Positions 24,238-32,748 of a DNA stretch of 64,000 nucleotides are shown in pieces. The stretch spans positions 124,001 through 188,000 of the forward strand of contig JAUQXA010000007.1 in assembly GCA_030834895.1 (NCBI GenBank), in the 5' to 3' direction. How positions within the stretch are numbered: position 1 is the first letter of the stretch; each line of letters starts with the position of its first letter. A program made the position numbers and the translations under genes. The DNA is from Anaerolineales bacterium (GTDB lineage: Bacteria > Chloroflexota > Anaerolineae > Anaerolineales > Villigracilaceae). Below the pieces are notes generated by a model. It saw nothing but the letters and a program-made list of their open reading frames with translations. It was not told the DNA's origin and did no database searches.

Positions 24238-27200
24238 AGACAAAAAACAATAAACTCTCCCGTCGCGATTTTATAAAATTAACCGGCGTTACTGGCGCGG
24301 CGGCGGCTTTCCTGGGCAGCGTCCCTGCCGCAAAAGAGGCAATCGCCAAAACCATGAGCGCTGGCGAAGGCAACTTCTTCGAGAGTAAATCCGAAAACCA
24401 ACTCTATACCGTCTGCCTGCAATGCAACACCGGCTGCGGCATCAAGGTCAAATTGCTGGATGGACTCGCTGCCAAGATCGACGGCAACCCCTACAGCCCC
24501 TGGACGCTCTGGCCCCATCCAGCCTACGAAACTCCGCTCAAAGATATGACGACCATCGAAGGCGCAATCTGCCCGAAGGGGCAGGCGGGTATCCAGACCG
24601 CGTATGATCCGTATCGCATCGTCAGCGTGTTGAAACGCAAGCCCGGCACCAAGCGTGGCGAGAATCAGTGGGTCACCATCCCGTTCGAGCAAGCCATCGA
24701 AGAAGTTGTCGAAGGCGGCGACCTGTTCGGCGAAGGCAATGTCGAAGGTCTGCGCGCCGTCCGCGCCCTGACCGATGGCGAACTCGCAGCAGAGATGAAA
24801 GCCAAGGTGGACGCCATTTGGAACGAAAAAGACGCGGAAAAGAAAAAGGAACTGGTCAAAGAATTCCAAACCGAATTCAAAGACCACCTCGACACGCTGA
24901 TCGACCCCGAACACCCCGACCTGGGACCCAAGAACAACCAGTTCATGTTTGTCTGGGGACGTATGAAGGGCGGGCGCGAAGATGTGATTCACCGCTTCAT
25001 GCAGGAAGCCTATGGCTCCATTAACATGAATGGACACACCACTGTCTGCCAGGGTTCGCTTTACTTCACCGGCAAGGCAATGAGCGCCAAGTGGAACGCA
25101 GCCAAAGGTTCCTTCGACAGCGGCGATAAATTCTACTGGCAGGTGGACACCGCCAACAGCGAATTCGTCATCTACGCTGGAACGAACCTGTTCGACGCCA
25201 ACTACGGTCCCCCGCAGCGCACACCCAAAGCGACGGATGCCATCATCAACGGGCACAAATTCGCCGTCGTCGATCCACGCCTGAGCAAGCTCGCCGCCAA
25301 AGCCTGGAAGTGGGTTCCCGTCAAACCCGGCGGAGACGCCGCGCTCGCGCTCGGCATGATTCGCTGGATTTTGGAAAATGAGAAACACAACGCAGCATAT
25401 TTGGCAATTGCCAATGTTGCCGCGCAAACCGCCGCAGGTGAGCCGAACTACACCAACTCCTGCTGGTTGAACAAAATCAAAGACGGCGTCCCCGGCAAAC
25501 ATCTCCGCGCCAGTGAGTTGGGCTTGCTCACCAAGCAGACCGTTCAAAAAGATGGCAAGGATGTGGATGTGTATGTCAGCGCCGATGGCGTGGAATATCC
25601 CGGCGATACGCCCGTGGCGCTCGTCGGCGGCGTGCCGACCCCGATTGACGTTCTCAACCCCGAAGCCGCTCCCATCGTGGGCGACCTCTATATCAATCAA
25701 AAAGTCGGTGACTTCGATGTCAAGGATGGAATGCAGATTCTGCTCGAATCGGCACAGGAACATACCGTTGCTGAATGGGCTGAGATTGCGGGCGTGAGCG
25801 AAGCCGACATCCTCGAACTGGCGGCGGAGTTTACTTCGCACGGGCGCAAAGCCGCCGTGGACATTCACCGCGGACCGTCACAGCACACCAACGGCTTCTA
25901 CAACAACAATGCCTGGTACGTTCTCAACCTGCTCATCGGCAATTTCGACTACGCCGGTGGCAGCATCAAGGCCAGCACCTATGACCGCAAAGGCTCCAAG
26001 AAGGGACAACCTTTCCCGGTAACGACTATGTTCGGCGAGCATCATTTCACGTCCTTTGGGTTGGATATGCTGCGCACCAAGACCACCTACGAAAAGTCCA
26101 CCATGTTCGATGGGTCGTACCCAACCAAACGTCCCTGGTTCCCGATTGCCACCGACATCTATCAGGAAGACATCCCCTCCATCGGCGACGCCTACCCCTA
26201 CCCGGTCAAGATTTTGATGACCTACATGTCGGGCTTGCCCTACACTCTGCCCGGCGGTCAAAAAGTCGTCGAGATTCTGGCAGACACCAGGAAGATTCCG
26301 CTTTACATCGCCAGCGACATCATGATCGGCGAAACCAGCATGTATGCCGATTACATCTTCCCCGACCAATCGTACCTGGAACGCTGGGAGTTCCACGGCT
26401 CTCACCCCTCTGTGCCGTGGAAGGTGGAAAACGTCCGCAACCCCGTCATCAGCATCCCCGGTTGGCAGACCACCAAAGTCTTTGGCGAAGAAATTGCGTA
26501 CTCTTGGGAAGCCCTGTTGATTGCGATTGCCGAGAAGTTGGAACTGCCTGGGTTTGGTCCAAACGGCTTGGGCGAAGGCGTCCCCTACATTCGCCCCGAA
26601 GACTTCTACCTGAAACAGGTGGCTGACATCGCCTTCGGCGACAAGGAAGACGGCTCTGACTCCGTCCCTGAAGCGGATGACGAAGAAGTCCGCATCTTCC
26701 TCGAAGCCCGCAGGCACCTGCCCGCGAGCGTCTTTGACGCCGAAAAATGGCAGGCGTCAATTGGCGATGAAAGCCTGTGGCGCAAAGTCGTCTATGTGAT
26801 GAATCGCGGTGGGCGTTACCAGGCTTTCGAGAAAGCCTACAAGGGCGCGCAGGTGGCAAACAAGTACGGGCGGCTGATCAACCTGTATCAGGAAAAGACA
26901 GCCACCAGCATCAATACCATGACCGGCAAGCCGTTTGTGGGCTACACCAAGTACATCCCAGCGGGACTTTCCTCCATCGGTGAAGAAATTCCGCACGAAG
27001 GCTACGACCTGCACATGATTACCTTCAAGCCCATGCCCGTTGCCAAATCGCGCGGCATCAGCAACTACTGGGCGCTGGCGGTCATGCCCGAAGGCTACCT
27101 GCTCATCAACACGCAGGACGCGGCGAAACTCGGCATTAAGGATGGCGACATGGTGCGCGTCTCATCCTCCAGCAACCCCAAGGGCGAGTACGACCTGCAA

Positions 27201-27479
27201 AACGGAATCAAGCACCCGATGGTCGGCAAAGCCAAAGTGAGCGAAGGCATCCGCCCCGGCGTAGTGGCTTTCCCCTTCAGCTTTGGTCACTGGTCGAGCG
27301 GTGCGCAGGATGTGGAGATTGACGGCACAATGGTCAAGGGAGACTCCCGCCGCGCCGTGCCGCTGATGGCGAATGGCGCCATGCAGCTCGACCCCGTGCT
27401 CGGCAACACCGGTCTCAGCGACCTCGCTGGCGGTTCGTCGGTGTTCTATGACAGCAAGGTGAAGATCGAAAAAGTTTAG
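24234..27479 (+). CDS. Tat-exported molybdopterin oxidoreductase catalytic subunit (TtrA/ArrA/PsrA branch of the DMSO reductase family)
   Basis: 1081 residues from ATG 24234. Twin-arginine signal SRRDFIK at 9-15. [4Fe-4S] ligands are Cys61, Cys64, Cys68 and Cys113 (CPKGQAG). The probable Mo ligand is Cys272 in GHTTVCQGS, which fits enzymes with a cysteine ligand rather than Asp, Ser or selenocysteine. An insert rich in Lys/Glu lies at about 160-235, and the C-terminal molybdopterin dinucleotide-binding domain starts near 930. The length is near TtrA or selenite reductase SrrA and longer than ArrA (about 850). The context of ars genes, a PhnD-like sensor and TatA suggests an arsenic or sulfur oxyanion substrate. 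Family sure, substrate open. Confidence 0.93.
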   Translation: MKTKNNKLSRRDFIKLTGVTGAAAAFLGSVPAAKEAIAKTMSAGEGNFFESKSENQLYTVCLQCNTGCGIKVKLLDGLAAKIDGNPYSPWTLWPHPAYETPLKDMTTIEGAICPKGQAGIQTAYDPYRIVSVLKRKPGTKRGENQWVTIPFEQAIEEVVEGGDLFGEGNVEGLRAVRALTDGELAAEMKAKVDAIWNEKDAEKKKELVKEFQTEFKDHLDTLIDPEHPDLGPKNNQFMFVWGRMKGGREDVIHRFMQEAYGSINMNGHTTVCQGSLYFTGKAMSAKWNAAKGSFDSGDKFYWQVDTANSEFVIYAGTNLFDANYGPPQRTPKATDAIINGHKFAVVDPRLSKLAAKAWKWVPVKPGGDAALALGMIRWILENEKHNAAYLAIANVAAQTAAGEPNYTNSCWLNKIKDGVPGKHLRASELGLLTKQTVQKDGKDVDVYVSADGVEYPGDTPVALVGGVPTPIDVLNPEAAPIVGDLYINQKVGDFDVKDGMQILLESAQEHTVAEWAEIAGVSEADILELAAEFTSHGRKAAVDIHRGPSQHTNGFYNNNAWYVLNLLIGNFDYAGGSIKASTYDRKGSKKGQPFPVTTMFGEHHFTSFGLDMLRTKTTYEKSTMFDGSYPTKRPWFPIATDIYQEDIPSIGDAYPYPVKILMTYMSGLPYTLPGGQKVVEILADTRKIPLYIASDIMIGETSMYADYIFPDQSYLERWEFHGSHPSVPWKVENVRNPVISIPGWQTTKVFGEEIAYSWEALLIAIAEKLELPGFGPNGLGEGVPYIRPEDFYLKQVADIAFGDKEDGSDSVPEADDEEVRIFLEARRHLPASVFDAEKWQASIGDESLWRKVVYVMNRGGRYQAFEKAYKGAQVANKYGRLINLYQEKTATSINTMTGKPFVGYTKYIPAGLSSIGEEIPHEGYDLHMITFKPMPVAKSRGISNYWALAVMPEGYLLINTQDAAKLGIKDGDMVRVSSSSNPKGEYDLQNGIKHPMVGKAKVSEGIRPGVVAFPFSFGHWSSGAQDVEIDGTMVKGDSRRAVPLMANGAMQLDPVLGNTGLSDLAGGSSVFYDSKVKIEKV

Positions 27480-27549
27480 TATTAATTGGTGATTAGTAAT
27501 TGGGGGGTGGAGCGTTTCTGCTTCATCCCCCAATCGTTGGAGTAACCCC

Positions 27550-27705
27550 ATGTTCCATCTTGGACAAACTGAATTGATTGTTATCCTCGTCATTGTTATT
27601 TTGCTCTTCGGCGTTGGAAGAATTGGTAAAATAGCAGGCGAACTTGGCTCTGGAATTAGGTCTTTCAAAACAGGACTGAACGGCGAAGAAAAGAAATCCG
27701 AATAA
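27550..27705 (+). CDS. tatA: TatA-like Sec-independent translocase subunit
   Basis: 51 residues: FHLGQTELIVILVIVILLFG, then the amphipathic helix GRIGKIAGELGSGIRSFK, the standard TatA/E layout though short. It follows the Tat-dependent catalytic subunit by 70 nt, so a dedicated TatA for exporting the complex is likely. No TatC is in the window. The ribosome site is weak (GGAG 9 nt upstream). Confidence 0.88.
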   Translation: MFHLGQTELIVILVIVILLFGVGRIGKIAGELGSGIRSFKTGLNGEEKKSE

Positions 27706-27719
27706 TAAAAAGAATATTT

Positions 27720-27830
27720 ACTCCGAAGCCTGTACTGCCTAAACAAGACGCATGGCAGCAGGACAGACTATCCACGATAGTCCAGGTGGAAGCGGAAACG
27801 CTTTCGCCCCCCGTATTTGGAAAGGAGCCT
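27720..27830 (+). ncRNA. Candidate molybdenum-cofactor (Moco) riboswitch aptamer
   Basis: A structured leader before a cofactor operon. The closing stem is CTCC (27721-27724) with GGAG (27824-27827). Internal stems are CCTG-CTGCC with GGCAG-AGG, GACTATC with GATAGTC (27776-27782), and GGTGGAAGCG-GAAA-CGCTTTCGCC, followed by a CCCCCGTATTTGG joining strand. The GGAAAC loop, C-rich joiner and stem count resemble the Moco RNA motif. Downstream genes make Moco and import molybdate. Assigned by eye without a covariance search. Confidence 0.7.
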
Positions 27831-27885
27831 CAGACCCACGTTTTTCTGTGAGGCTGTCTCTTTCCATACGAGACAGCCTTTTTTA
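27826..27885 (+). terminator. Riboswitch expression platform: terminator with competing antiterminator
   Basis: Terminator stem AGGCTGTCTC (27851-27860) with GAGACAGCCT (27870-27879), then a T-run. AGCCTCA (27826-27832), next to the aptamer's closing strand, can instead pair with TGAGGCT (27849-27855). That would break the terminator, so cofactor binding can decide between them. Confidence 0.75.
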
Positions 27886-27886
27886 T

Positions 27887-27936
27887 ATGTCATTGCGAGA
27901 CGGTGTTCTTCCGTCGAAGCAATCTCGCAGTGACAT
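27887..27936. repeat. Palindromic dispersed repeat (TCATTGCGAGA type)
   Basis: 14-nt arms ATGTCATTGCGAGA and TCTCGCAGTGACAT with one mismatch flank GACGGTGTTCTTCCGTCGAAGC-like filler. The unit matches the widespread TGTCATTGCGAG...GAAGCAATCTC intergenic repeat seen in many bacterial genomes. It separates the riboswitch terminator from the first operon gene. Confidence 0.7.
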
Positions 27937-27952
27937 GCAATGGAGAACAACC

Positions 27953-28576
27953 ATGAACCTTCAACCCCTGCTCGAAAAATCCGCCCGCGACCACTCCCAC
28001 CTCTGCCCGCGACAAATCCTCGGCGCTCGGCTGGGATTGGCAGGCATGACCGCGCTTGGGTTTGATTCTCCGCCCGACAAGAAGCGCCTGCTCGTCATCA
28101 CCGAAACCGACGGCTGTTTTGCTGATGGACTCTCCGCCGCCACGAACTGCACCGTCGGTCATCGCACCCTGCGCGTGGAGGATTATGGCAAGACCGCCGC
28201 AACCTTTGTGGATGTGAAAACAAACCGCGCCTTCCGCGTTGCGCCCGCGCTGGATATCCGCCAGAAGGCGTATCAATACGCTCTTGATGAGCCGCGTCAT
28301 TACTTCGCGCAAATGCAGGCGTATCAAACCATGCCTGACGACGAGATGTTCACCGTCAGGGAAGTGCGGCTGGTTGCGTCCGTCGAAGCCATCGTCTCAC
28401 GACCTGGCGTCCGCGTGGACTGTGATGTATGTGGCGAAGAGATTATGAACGAGCGGGAAGTCAAACACGATGGATTAACTCTCTGTCGCGCATGCGCCCA
28501 CGGCGGTTATTATCAAATGACGCAGCAAAATTTGCCAGCGCCTTACATCTTTTCTGTGCAAAGCCTTTCCGCTTAG
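27953..28576 (+). CDS. FmdE-family protein (formylmethanofuran dehydrogenase subunit E-like)
   Basis: 207 residues from ATG 27953, fixed by GGAG. The FmdE domain starts with ARDHSHLCPRQILGARLG and has TDGCFADGL and GHRTLRVEDYGK; a C-terminal zinc ribbon has CDVC and CRAC. FmdE proteins accompany molybdenum and tungsten enzymes in bacteria without methanofuran, with a suspected cofactor-related role. Here it is the first gene after the riboswitch, which supports that idea. Confidence 0.9.
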   Translation: MNLQPLLEKSARDHSHLCPRQILGARLGLAGMTALGFDSPPDKKRLLVITETDGCFADGLSAATNCTVGHRTLRVEDYGKTAATFVDVKTNRAFRVAPALDIRQKAYQYALDEPRHYFAQMQAYQTMPDDEMFTVREVRLVASVEAIVSRPGVRVDCDVCGEEIMNEREVKHDGLTLCRACAHGGYYQMTQQNLPAPYIFSVQSLSA

Positions 28577-28594
28577 CCGAGTGGAGTGACTGCC

Positions 28595-29794
28595 ATGCAA
28601 AAGCAAATGACGGGTAATTCTTTCGTATTTTCCCTCGCTGAGTTTTCAGGCGCATTGGCAGACATGGGAGTCATGCTGCCGCTGGTACTCGCGCTCATTT
28701 CGCTCAACGGCATGGACGCCACCGCAGCCTTCTTTGGAATCGGGCTGGCATATATCGTTACCGCGTTGATTTATCGCCTGCCAATTCCCGTGCAGCCGCT
28801 TAAATCAGTCTCCGCGCTGGCTCTGGCTTTGGGATTATCTCCCGTCATTATCATCACGGGCGCGGTGTGGAATGCAATCGCATTTTTAGGACTCGGCTTT
28901 CTGGGAATTGATCAATGGGTTCATCGCTTTTTTCCAAAACCCGTTGTGCGTGGAATTCAATTGGGGCTGGCATACCTGCTCTTCAAATCTGCCTGGGGAT
29001 TGGTGAGCAAAACTCCACAAGGGTGGGAGAGCGCCGTCCCCCTTGCTCAAATCAGCGTTTCCTGGAATTTAATTCTCAGCCTCGGCGCGGCGCTCGCCCT
29101 CATCTTTCTAATCAAGTGGAAAAAAGACTACGCCTCGCTTGGCGTTTTTGGTTTTGGCGTTTTTGCATCCACCTTGCATTTTGGCTTGCCTGACCTGACC
29201 CTCAATGTTGCCCTACCGCGTATGCTCCCACTCATCCCAACAGCGGATCAACTTTGGCAGGGACTCATCCTTCTGGCGCTGCCGCAAATTCCACTCAGTC
29301 TGGGGAATTCTGTCTATGCCACCGCAGACGCTGCGCGTCAATATTTCAACGAAAAAGCGAATCACGTGACCGAGCGCCGCCTCATGCTGACAATGGGATT
29401 TAACGATCTAGTCGCCTCATTGATTGGCGGGATTCCCGTCTGTCACGGCTGCGGCGGATTGACCGCGCATTATCGCCTCGGCGCGCGCAGCGGCGGCGCT
29501 CCGCTCATGCTGGGCGGTATCTTCCTTGCCTTGGCAATATTTGGTGGTCAGACCGTGATGAGCGTCTTTCGTTTAATTCCCTTCCCCGTTTTGGGAATTC
29601 TGCTGGCTTATGTGGGCTGGCAGCACTTCCTTTTGATACGTGATTTGGAACACACCGCTCAAAACTGGACAACCGCCCTGCTTGTTCTGGCGCTTGCCAT
29701 TTGGACAGGCAACCTTGCCATTGGCTTCATCAGCGCGGCGGTTCTTTATCATGTTTGGGGATGGGTCATTTCAAGACAATCCTTGATGAGATGA
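28595..29794 (+). CDS. MOT1/SulP-like molybdate transporter
   Basis: 399 residues from ATG 28595 (GGAG upstream; an in-frame GTG at 28586 is possible). About ten to twelve membrane helices. The motifs LPIPVQPLKSVSALAL and GGIPVCHGCGGLTAHYRLGARSGG are those of MOT1-type molybdate permeases, which lack a STAS domain. It would import molybdate for the Moco operon it belongs to. ATGA overlap with the next gene. Confidence 0.9.
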   Translation: MQKQMTGNSFVFSLAEFSGALADMGVMLPLVLALISLNGMDATAAFFGIGLAYIVTALIYRLPIPVQPLKSVSALALALGLSPVIIITGAVWNAIAFLGLGFLGIDQWVHRFFPKPVVRGIQLGLAYLLFKSAWGLVSKTPQGWESAVPLAQISVSWNLILSLGAALALIFLIKWKKDYASLGVFGFGVFASTLHFGLPDLTLNVALPRMLPLIPTADQLWQGLILLALPQIPLSLGNSVYATADAARQYFNEKANHVTERRLMLTMGFNDLVASLIGGIPVCHGCGGLTAHYRLGARSGGAPLMLGGIFLALAIFGGQTVMSVFRLIPFPVLGILLAYVGWQHFLLIRDLEHTAQNWTTALLVLALAIWTGNLAIGFISAAVLYHVWGWVISRQSLMR

Positions 29795-30609
29795 ATCGTA
29801 CAAAACTCGATTTACGCATTTTAGTTCGCGGCGCAAACGATGTCGGGTCAGCAGTTGCTCATCGCCTGTTTAATAAAGGGTATTCTGTTGTGATTCACGA
29901 AATACCGCAGCCGACCACCGCGCGCCGCAGGATGTCCTTCACGGATGCGGTTTTTGATGGGAGCGCCATGCTCGACGGTTTTGAAGCGCAGTTGTTGCAA
30001 CGCTTGTATCTTTTGCGGGGGATACTTGCCTCACACGCCGTCATACCTGTTTGGATAAAAGATTTTTATGAATTGAAGGATACGTTGCATCCTCAAATTT
30101 TGGTGGACGCGCGTATGAGAAAACACGCGCAACCCGAAGTTCAACGCAGTCTCGCTCCGCTGACGATTGGCTTGGGTCCGAATTTTATTGCGGGTGAAAC
30201 AGTGCATCTTGCCATCGAGACGGGCTGGAACTCGCTGGGGAAAATTGTCGCGCACGGCGAAACGAAACCACTGGAGGGCGAGCCGCGCGAAATCGAAGGT
30301 CACGCAAGAGATCGTTATGTGTATGCGCCGCGAGCGGGAAACTTCCATACCGCGCTTCAAATTGGCGACATCGTTCAAAAGGATGAAGAAGTGGCGAGAA
30401 TTGATTCGACCCCATTACATGCGCCTATCACTGGAACGCTGCGCGGCTTGACGCGCGATAATATTTTCGTTCCGCAAAAAACAAAAGTCATCGAAGTTGA
30501 CCCGCGCTCAGAGGGGGCGCAAATCTCTGGCATTGGAGAACGCCCCGCGAAAATTGCCGAAGGCGTGCTGACTGCCATTCAAAATTGGGAGGAGCCAAAT
30601 GTTCATTGA
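29791..30609 (+). CDS. yqeB: YqeB-type molybdenum hydroxylase maturation protein (EF2563 family)
   Basis: 272 residues with the features of the EF2563/YqeB family: an N-terminal NAD(P)-binding-like strand (LDLRILVRGANDVGSAVAHRLF), central GLGPNFIAGE, and a C-terminal barrel-sandwich-like part (PLHAPITGTLRGL). The family is found with molybdenum hydroxylases and selenium-dependent cofactor handling. No hydroxylase or selenium gene is nearby, so here it probably serves Moco processing more generally. It overlaps both neighbours. Confidence 0.88.
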   Translation: MNRTKLDLRILVRGANDVGSAVAHRLFNKGYSVVIHEIPQPTTARRRMSFTDAVFDGSAMLDGFEAQLLQRLYLLRGILASHAVIPVWIKDFYELKDTLHPQILVDARMRKHAQPEVQRSLAPLTIGLGPNFIAGETVHLAIETGWNSLGKIVAHGETKPLEGEPREIEGHARDRYVYAPRAGNFHTALQIGDIVQKDEEVARIDSTPLHAPITGTLRGLTRDNIFVPQKTKVIEVDPRSEGAQISGIGERPAKIAEGVLTAIQNWEEPNVH

Positions 30610-31588
30610 CCCCTTCGGACGCGCGGTTAACTATCTGCGCATCTCATTGACCGACCGCTGCAATTTGCGCTGTGTTTACTGTATGCCAGGGGAAGGCGTG
30701 CAATGGCAGCCGCGCGCCGATCAACTGTCAGCAGCGGAAATTGTGCGGGTGGTGGAAGCAGCCGCAGAGGGCGGAGTAAGTCGCGTTCGGCTCACGGGCG
30801 GCGAACCGCTTGTGCATCCGCATATCATCGAGATTGTGCGCGGCATTGCTTCCATCAAAGGGATTGAAGAAGTGAGCCTGACGACCAATGCCATGCTGCT
30901 GGAAAGTCTTGCACAGCCGCTCGCGGATGCTGGACTGAAGCGCGTGAACATCAGTCTTGATTCTTTGGACGCTGCCAAATTCAAGCGGATCACGCGCGGC
31001 GGAGATTTGACCCGCGTCTGGAAGGGAATCGCCGCCGCAGAACACGCACATCTCTCGCCCCTCAAGTTGAACACCGTTATCGTGAGCGGACTCAACGCTG
31101 ACGAATTGCCCGCATTCGCGCGTCTGACGATGGAGAACAACTGGCACGTGCGATTCATCGAAGTCATGCCCATCGGTAATGCTCAAGACTGGGGTGAAGG
31201 TTTTCCTTCGCTAGGCGAACGTTATGTTTCGGTTCAGGAAATGCGCTCCGCCCTTGCGACCTTTGACCTTCGACCTGCGACCTCTCCACAAGGTAACGGT
31301 CCCGCGCGGACTTACCGAATCCCAAACGCGCTCGGCACGATTGGATTTATCTCCCCGCTGGGCGAACATTTCTGCCAGCATTGCAATCGCCTGCGGCTAA
31401 CCTCGGATGGGAAACTGCGTTCCTGTCTGGTTATTCCTGCCGAGGTTTCCCTGCGTGACGCGGTGCGAAGCGGAAAGTCTATTGAAGAATTTTTCCAGCA
31501 AGCCGTCGCTCAAAAACCAGAACATCATGATATGCTGATTGCCGTCCCAACAGGTTCGCAACGCGGCATGAGTCAGATTGGTGGGTGA
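30599..31588 (+). CDS. moaA: GTP 3',8-cyclase MoaA
   Basis: 329 residues. The radical-SAM cluster motif CNLRCVYC is near residue 22. The second C-terminal cluster motif FCQHCNRLRLTSDGKLRSC binds GTP, and the protein ends with GG (here SQIGG), as needed for catalysis. It makes 3',8-cyclo-GTP, the first step to Moco. A short dispersed repeat (GACCTTTGACCTTCGAC, 31258-31274) is read in frame as FDLRPAT in a variable region. It overlaps yqeB by 11 nt. Confidence 0.96.
   Translation: MFIDPFGRAVNYLRISLTDRCNLRCVYCMPGEGVQWQPRADQLSAAEIVRVVEAAAEGGVSRVRLTGGEPLVHPHIIEIVRGIASIKGIEEVSLTTNAMLLESLAQPLADAGLKRVNISLDSLDAAKFKRITRGGDLTRVWKGIAAAEHAHLSPLKLNTVIVSGLNADELPAFARLTMENNWHVRFIEVMPIGNAQDWGEGFPSLGERYVSVQEMRSALATFDLRPATSPQGNGPARTYRIPNALGTIGFISPLGEHFCQHCNRLRLTSDGKLRSCLVIPAEVSLRDAVRSGKSIEEFFQQAVAQKPEHHDMLIAVPTGSQRGMSQIGG
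31258..31274. repeat. Dispersed micro-repeat GACCTTTGACCTTCGAC inside moaA
   Basis: 17 bases identical to the complement of 55643-55659 inside thiN. Both are coding and in frame. The unit belongs to a GACCTTTGAC/TTCGAC repeat family also present at 55442-55472. Confidence 0.7.
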
Positions 31589-31633
31589 CACATCGCCCAT
31601 CAATAAAGCCATCTTATCTGCGGAGAAATACCC

Positions 31634-31945
31634 ATGAAAATAGAATTGCTATACTTTGACGGTTGCCCATCCTGGCAGACCGCATTCGAAAATCTGAAAC
31701 GCGCCTTGCAAGTGGAAAGGATCTCCGATCCGATTCAGGTTATCGAAATTGTGAATGCTGAACAGGCAAGCCAGGAAAAGTTTCTCGGCTCACCCTCCGT
31801 CCGAATTGACGGGCGTGATCTGTGGTATGAACAAAGGGAAAATTATTCTTTGAGTTGCAGGGTGTACACAACGCCCGAAGGAGTCAAAGGCTCTCCGACG
31901 GTTGAAATGCTCCGTTTCAAAATACAGTCTGCGGTTTCTGCATGA
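31634..31945 (+). CDS. Thioredoxin-fold-like small protein
   Basis: 103 residues starting KIELLYFDGCPSWQTA, a single Cys (Cys11) where thioredoxins carry CxxC, with a second Cys in SLSCRVY. It resembles the short thioredoxin-like proteins found near mercury and arsenic genes. It lies between moaA and moaD, overlapping moaD by 4 nt. It may deliver sulfur or reduce a partner in cofactor synthesis, or be an arsenic-related chaperone. Unproven. Confidence 0.75.
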   Translation: MKIELLYFDGCPSWQTAFENLKRALQVERISDPIQVIEIVNAEQASQEKFLGSPSVRIDGRDLWYEQRENYSLSCRVYTTPEGVKGSPTVEMLRFKIQSAVSA

Positions 31946-32190
31946 ATACCATTACTGCCCTGTTCTTTGCAACCCTGCGCGACCGCGCGGGCGTCAAGTC
32001 CATCCAACTGCAAATCCCGCGCGAACTCAGTGTGGCGGATTTCAAAACGTTACTGAGCGAAAAATATCCCGCGCTGGCAGGACTGATGGATCACACCTTA
32101 ATATCCATCAATCACGAATACGTCTTCGATGACGCAACCATTCCAGAAGACGCAGAGATCGCTTTATTTCCTCCCGTTTCAGGCGGTTAA
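31942..32190 (+). CDS. moaD: Molybdopterin synthase small subunit MoaD
   Basis: 82 residues, ubiquitin-like fold, ending in FPPVSGG. The C-terminal GlyGly is thiocarboxylated and supplies sulfur to the dithiolene of molybdopterin. It is followed 2 nt later by moaE, its partner. Confidence 0.94.
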   Translation: MNTITALFFATLRDRAGVKSIQLQIPRELSVADFKTLLSEKYPALAGLMDHTLISINHEYVFDDATIPEDAEIALFPPVSGG

Positions 32191-32192
32191 CC

Positions 32193-32678
32193 ATGACAAA
32201 CTACCCAACCATTTTTTCGATTACCGAAGATGAAATTGACTTGAATTTGTTACTTGAACAAATCACGCTGGTTTCGACGGGCGCGGCAGCCATTTTTATG
32301 GGAATGGTGCGCGGCGTCACGCTTCGACATGGCTCAGCGCAAGCTTCGCGCGACAACCCACATGAAACCATCTATCTTGAATACGAAGCATACAAACCAA
32401 TGGCGGAAGCAAAAATGAAACAGGTCGCCGATGAGATTCGCGAACGCTGGAATACCATCGAAGGGATCGCCATTGTTCAACGCATTGGCAAACTCTATCC
32501 GTGCACGCCGACCACTTTGATCGCATGTACCTCCGCTCATCGTGATACAGGAGTGTTTGAAGCGGCGCGTTATGGAATTGATCGTTTGAAGGAAATTGTG
32601 CCTGTTTGGAAGAAGGAATTTGGTACAAATGGCGAGGAATGGGTGGAGGGGAGCTACATCCCTCAACCAGGCGAATAG
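32193..32678 (+). CDS. moaE: Molybdopterin synthase large subunit MoaE
   Basis: 161 residues with the MoaE signatures AAAIFMGMVRG, ETIYLEYEAYKPMAE and the catalytic-site segment PVWKKEFGTNGEEWVEG (Lys pair). It binds precursor Z and inserts the two sulfurs carried by MoaD. Its loop between residues 44 and 60 is slightly longer than usual. Last gene of the cofactor block. Confidence 0.95.
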   Translation: MTNYPTIFSITEDEIDLNLLLEQITLVSTGAAAIFMGMVRGVTLRHGSAQASRDNPHETIYLEYEAYKPMAEAKMKQVADEIRERWNTIEGIAIVQRIGKLYPCTPTTLIACTSAHRDTGVFEAARYGIDRLKEIVPVWKKEFGTNGEEWVEGSYIPQPGE

Positions 32679-32748
32679 CGATTCGGTGATATTCATCACT
32701 GGACAGATTTTGTCCGATTTGCTACAGTCAAGCCAGTAGGTGAATCAA

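Noticed and set aside
24279..25868. 529-codon antisense frame inside the molybdoenzyme gene
   Set aside because: Composition-driven shadow of a codon-biased gene, with no domain and no ribosome site.
24234..27479. Formate dehydrogenase or nitrate reductase assignment
   Set aside because: There is no selenocysteine or formate-type motif and no Asp-ligand NarG pattern, and the neighbours do not match.
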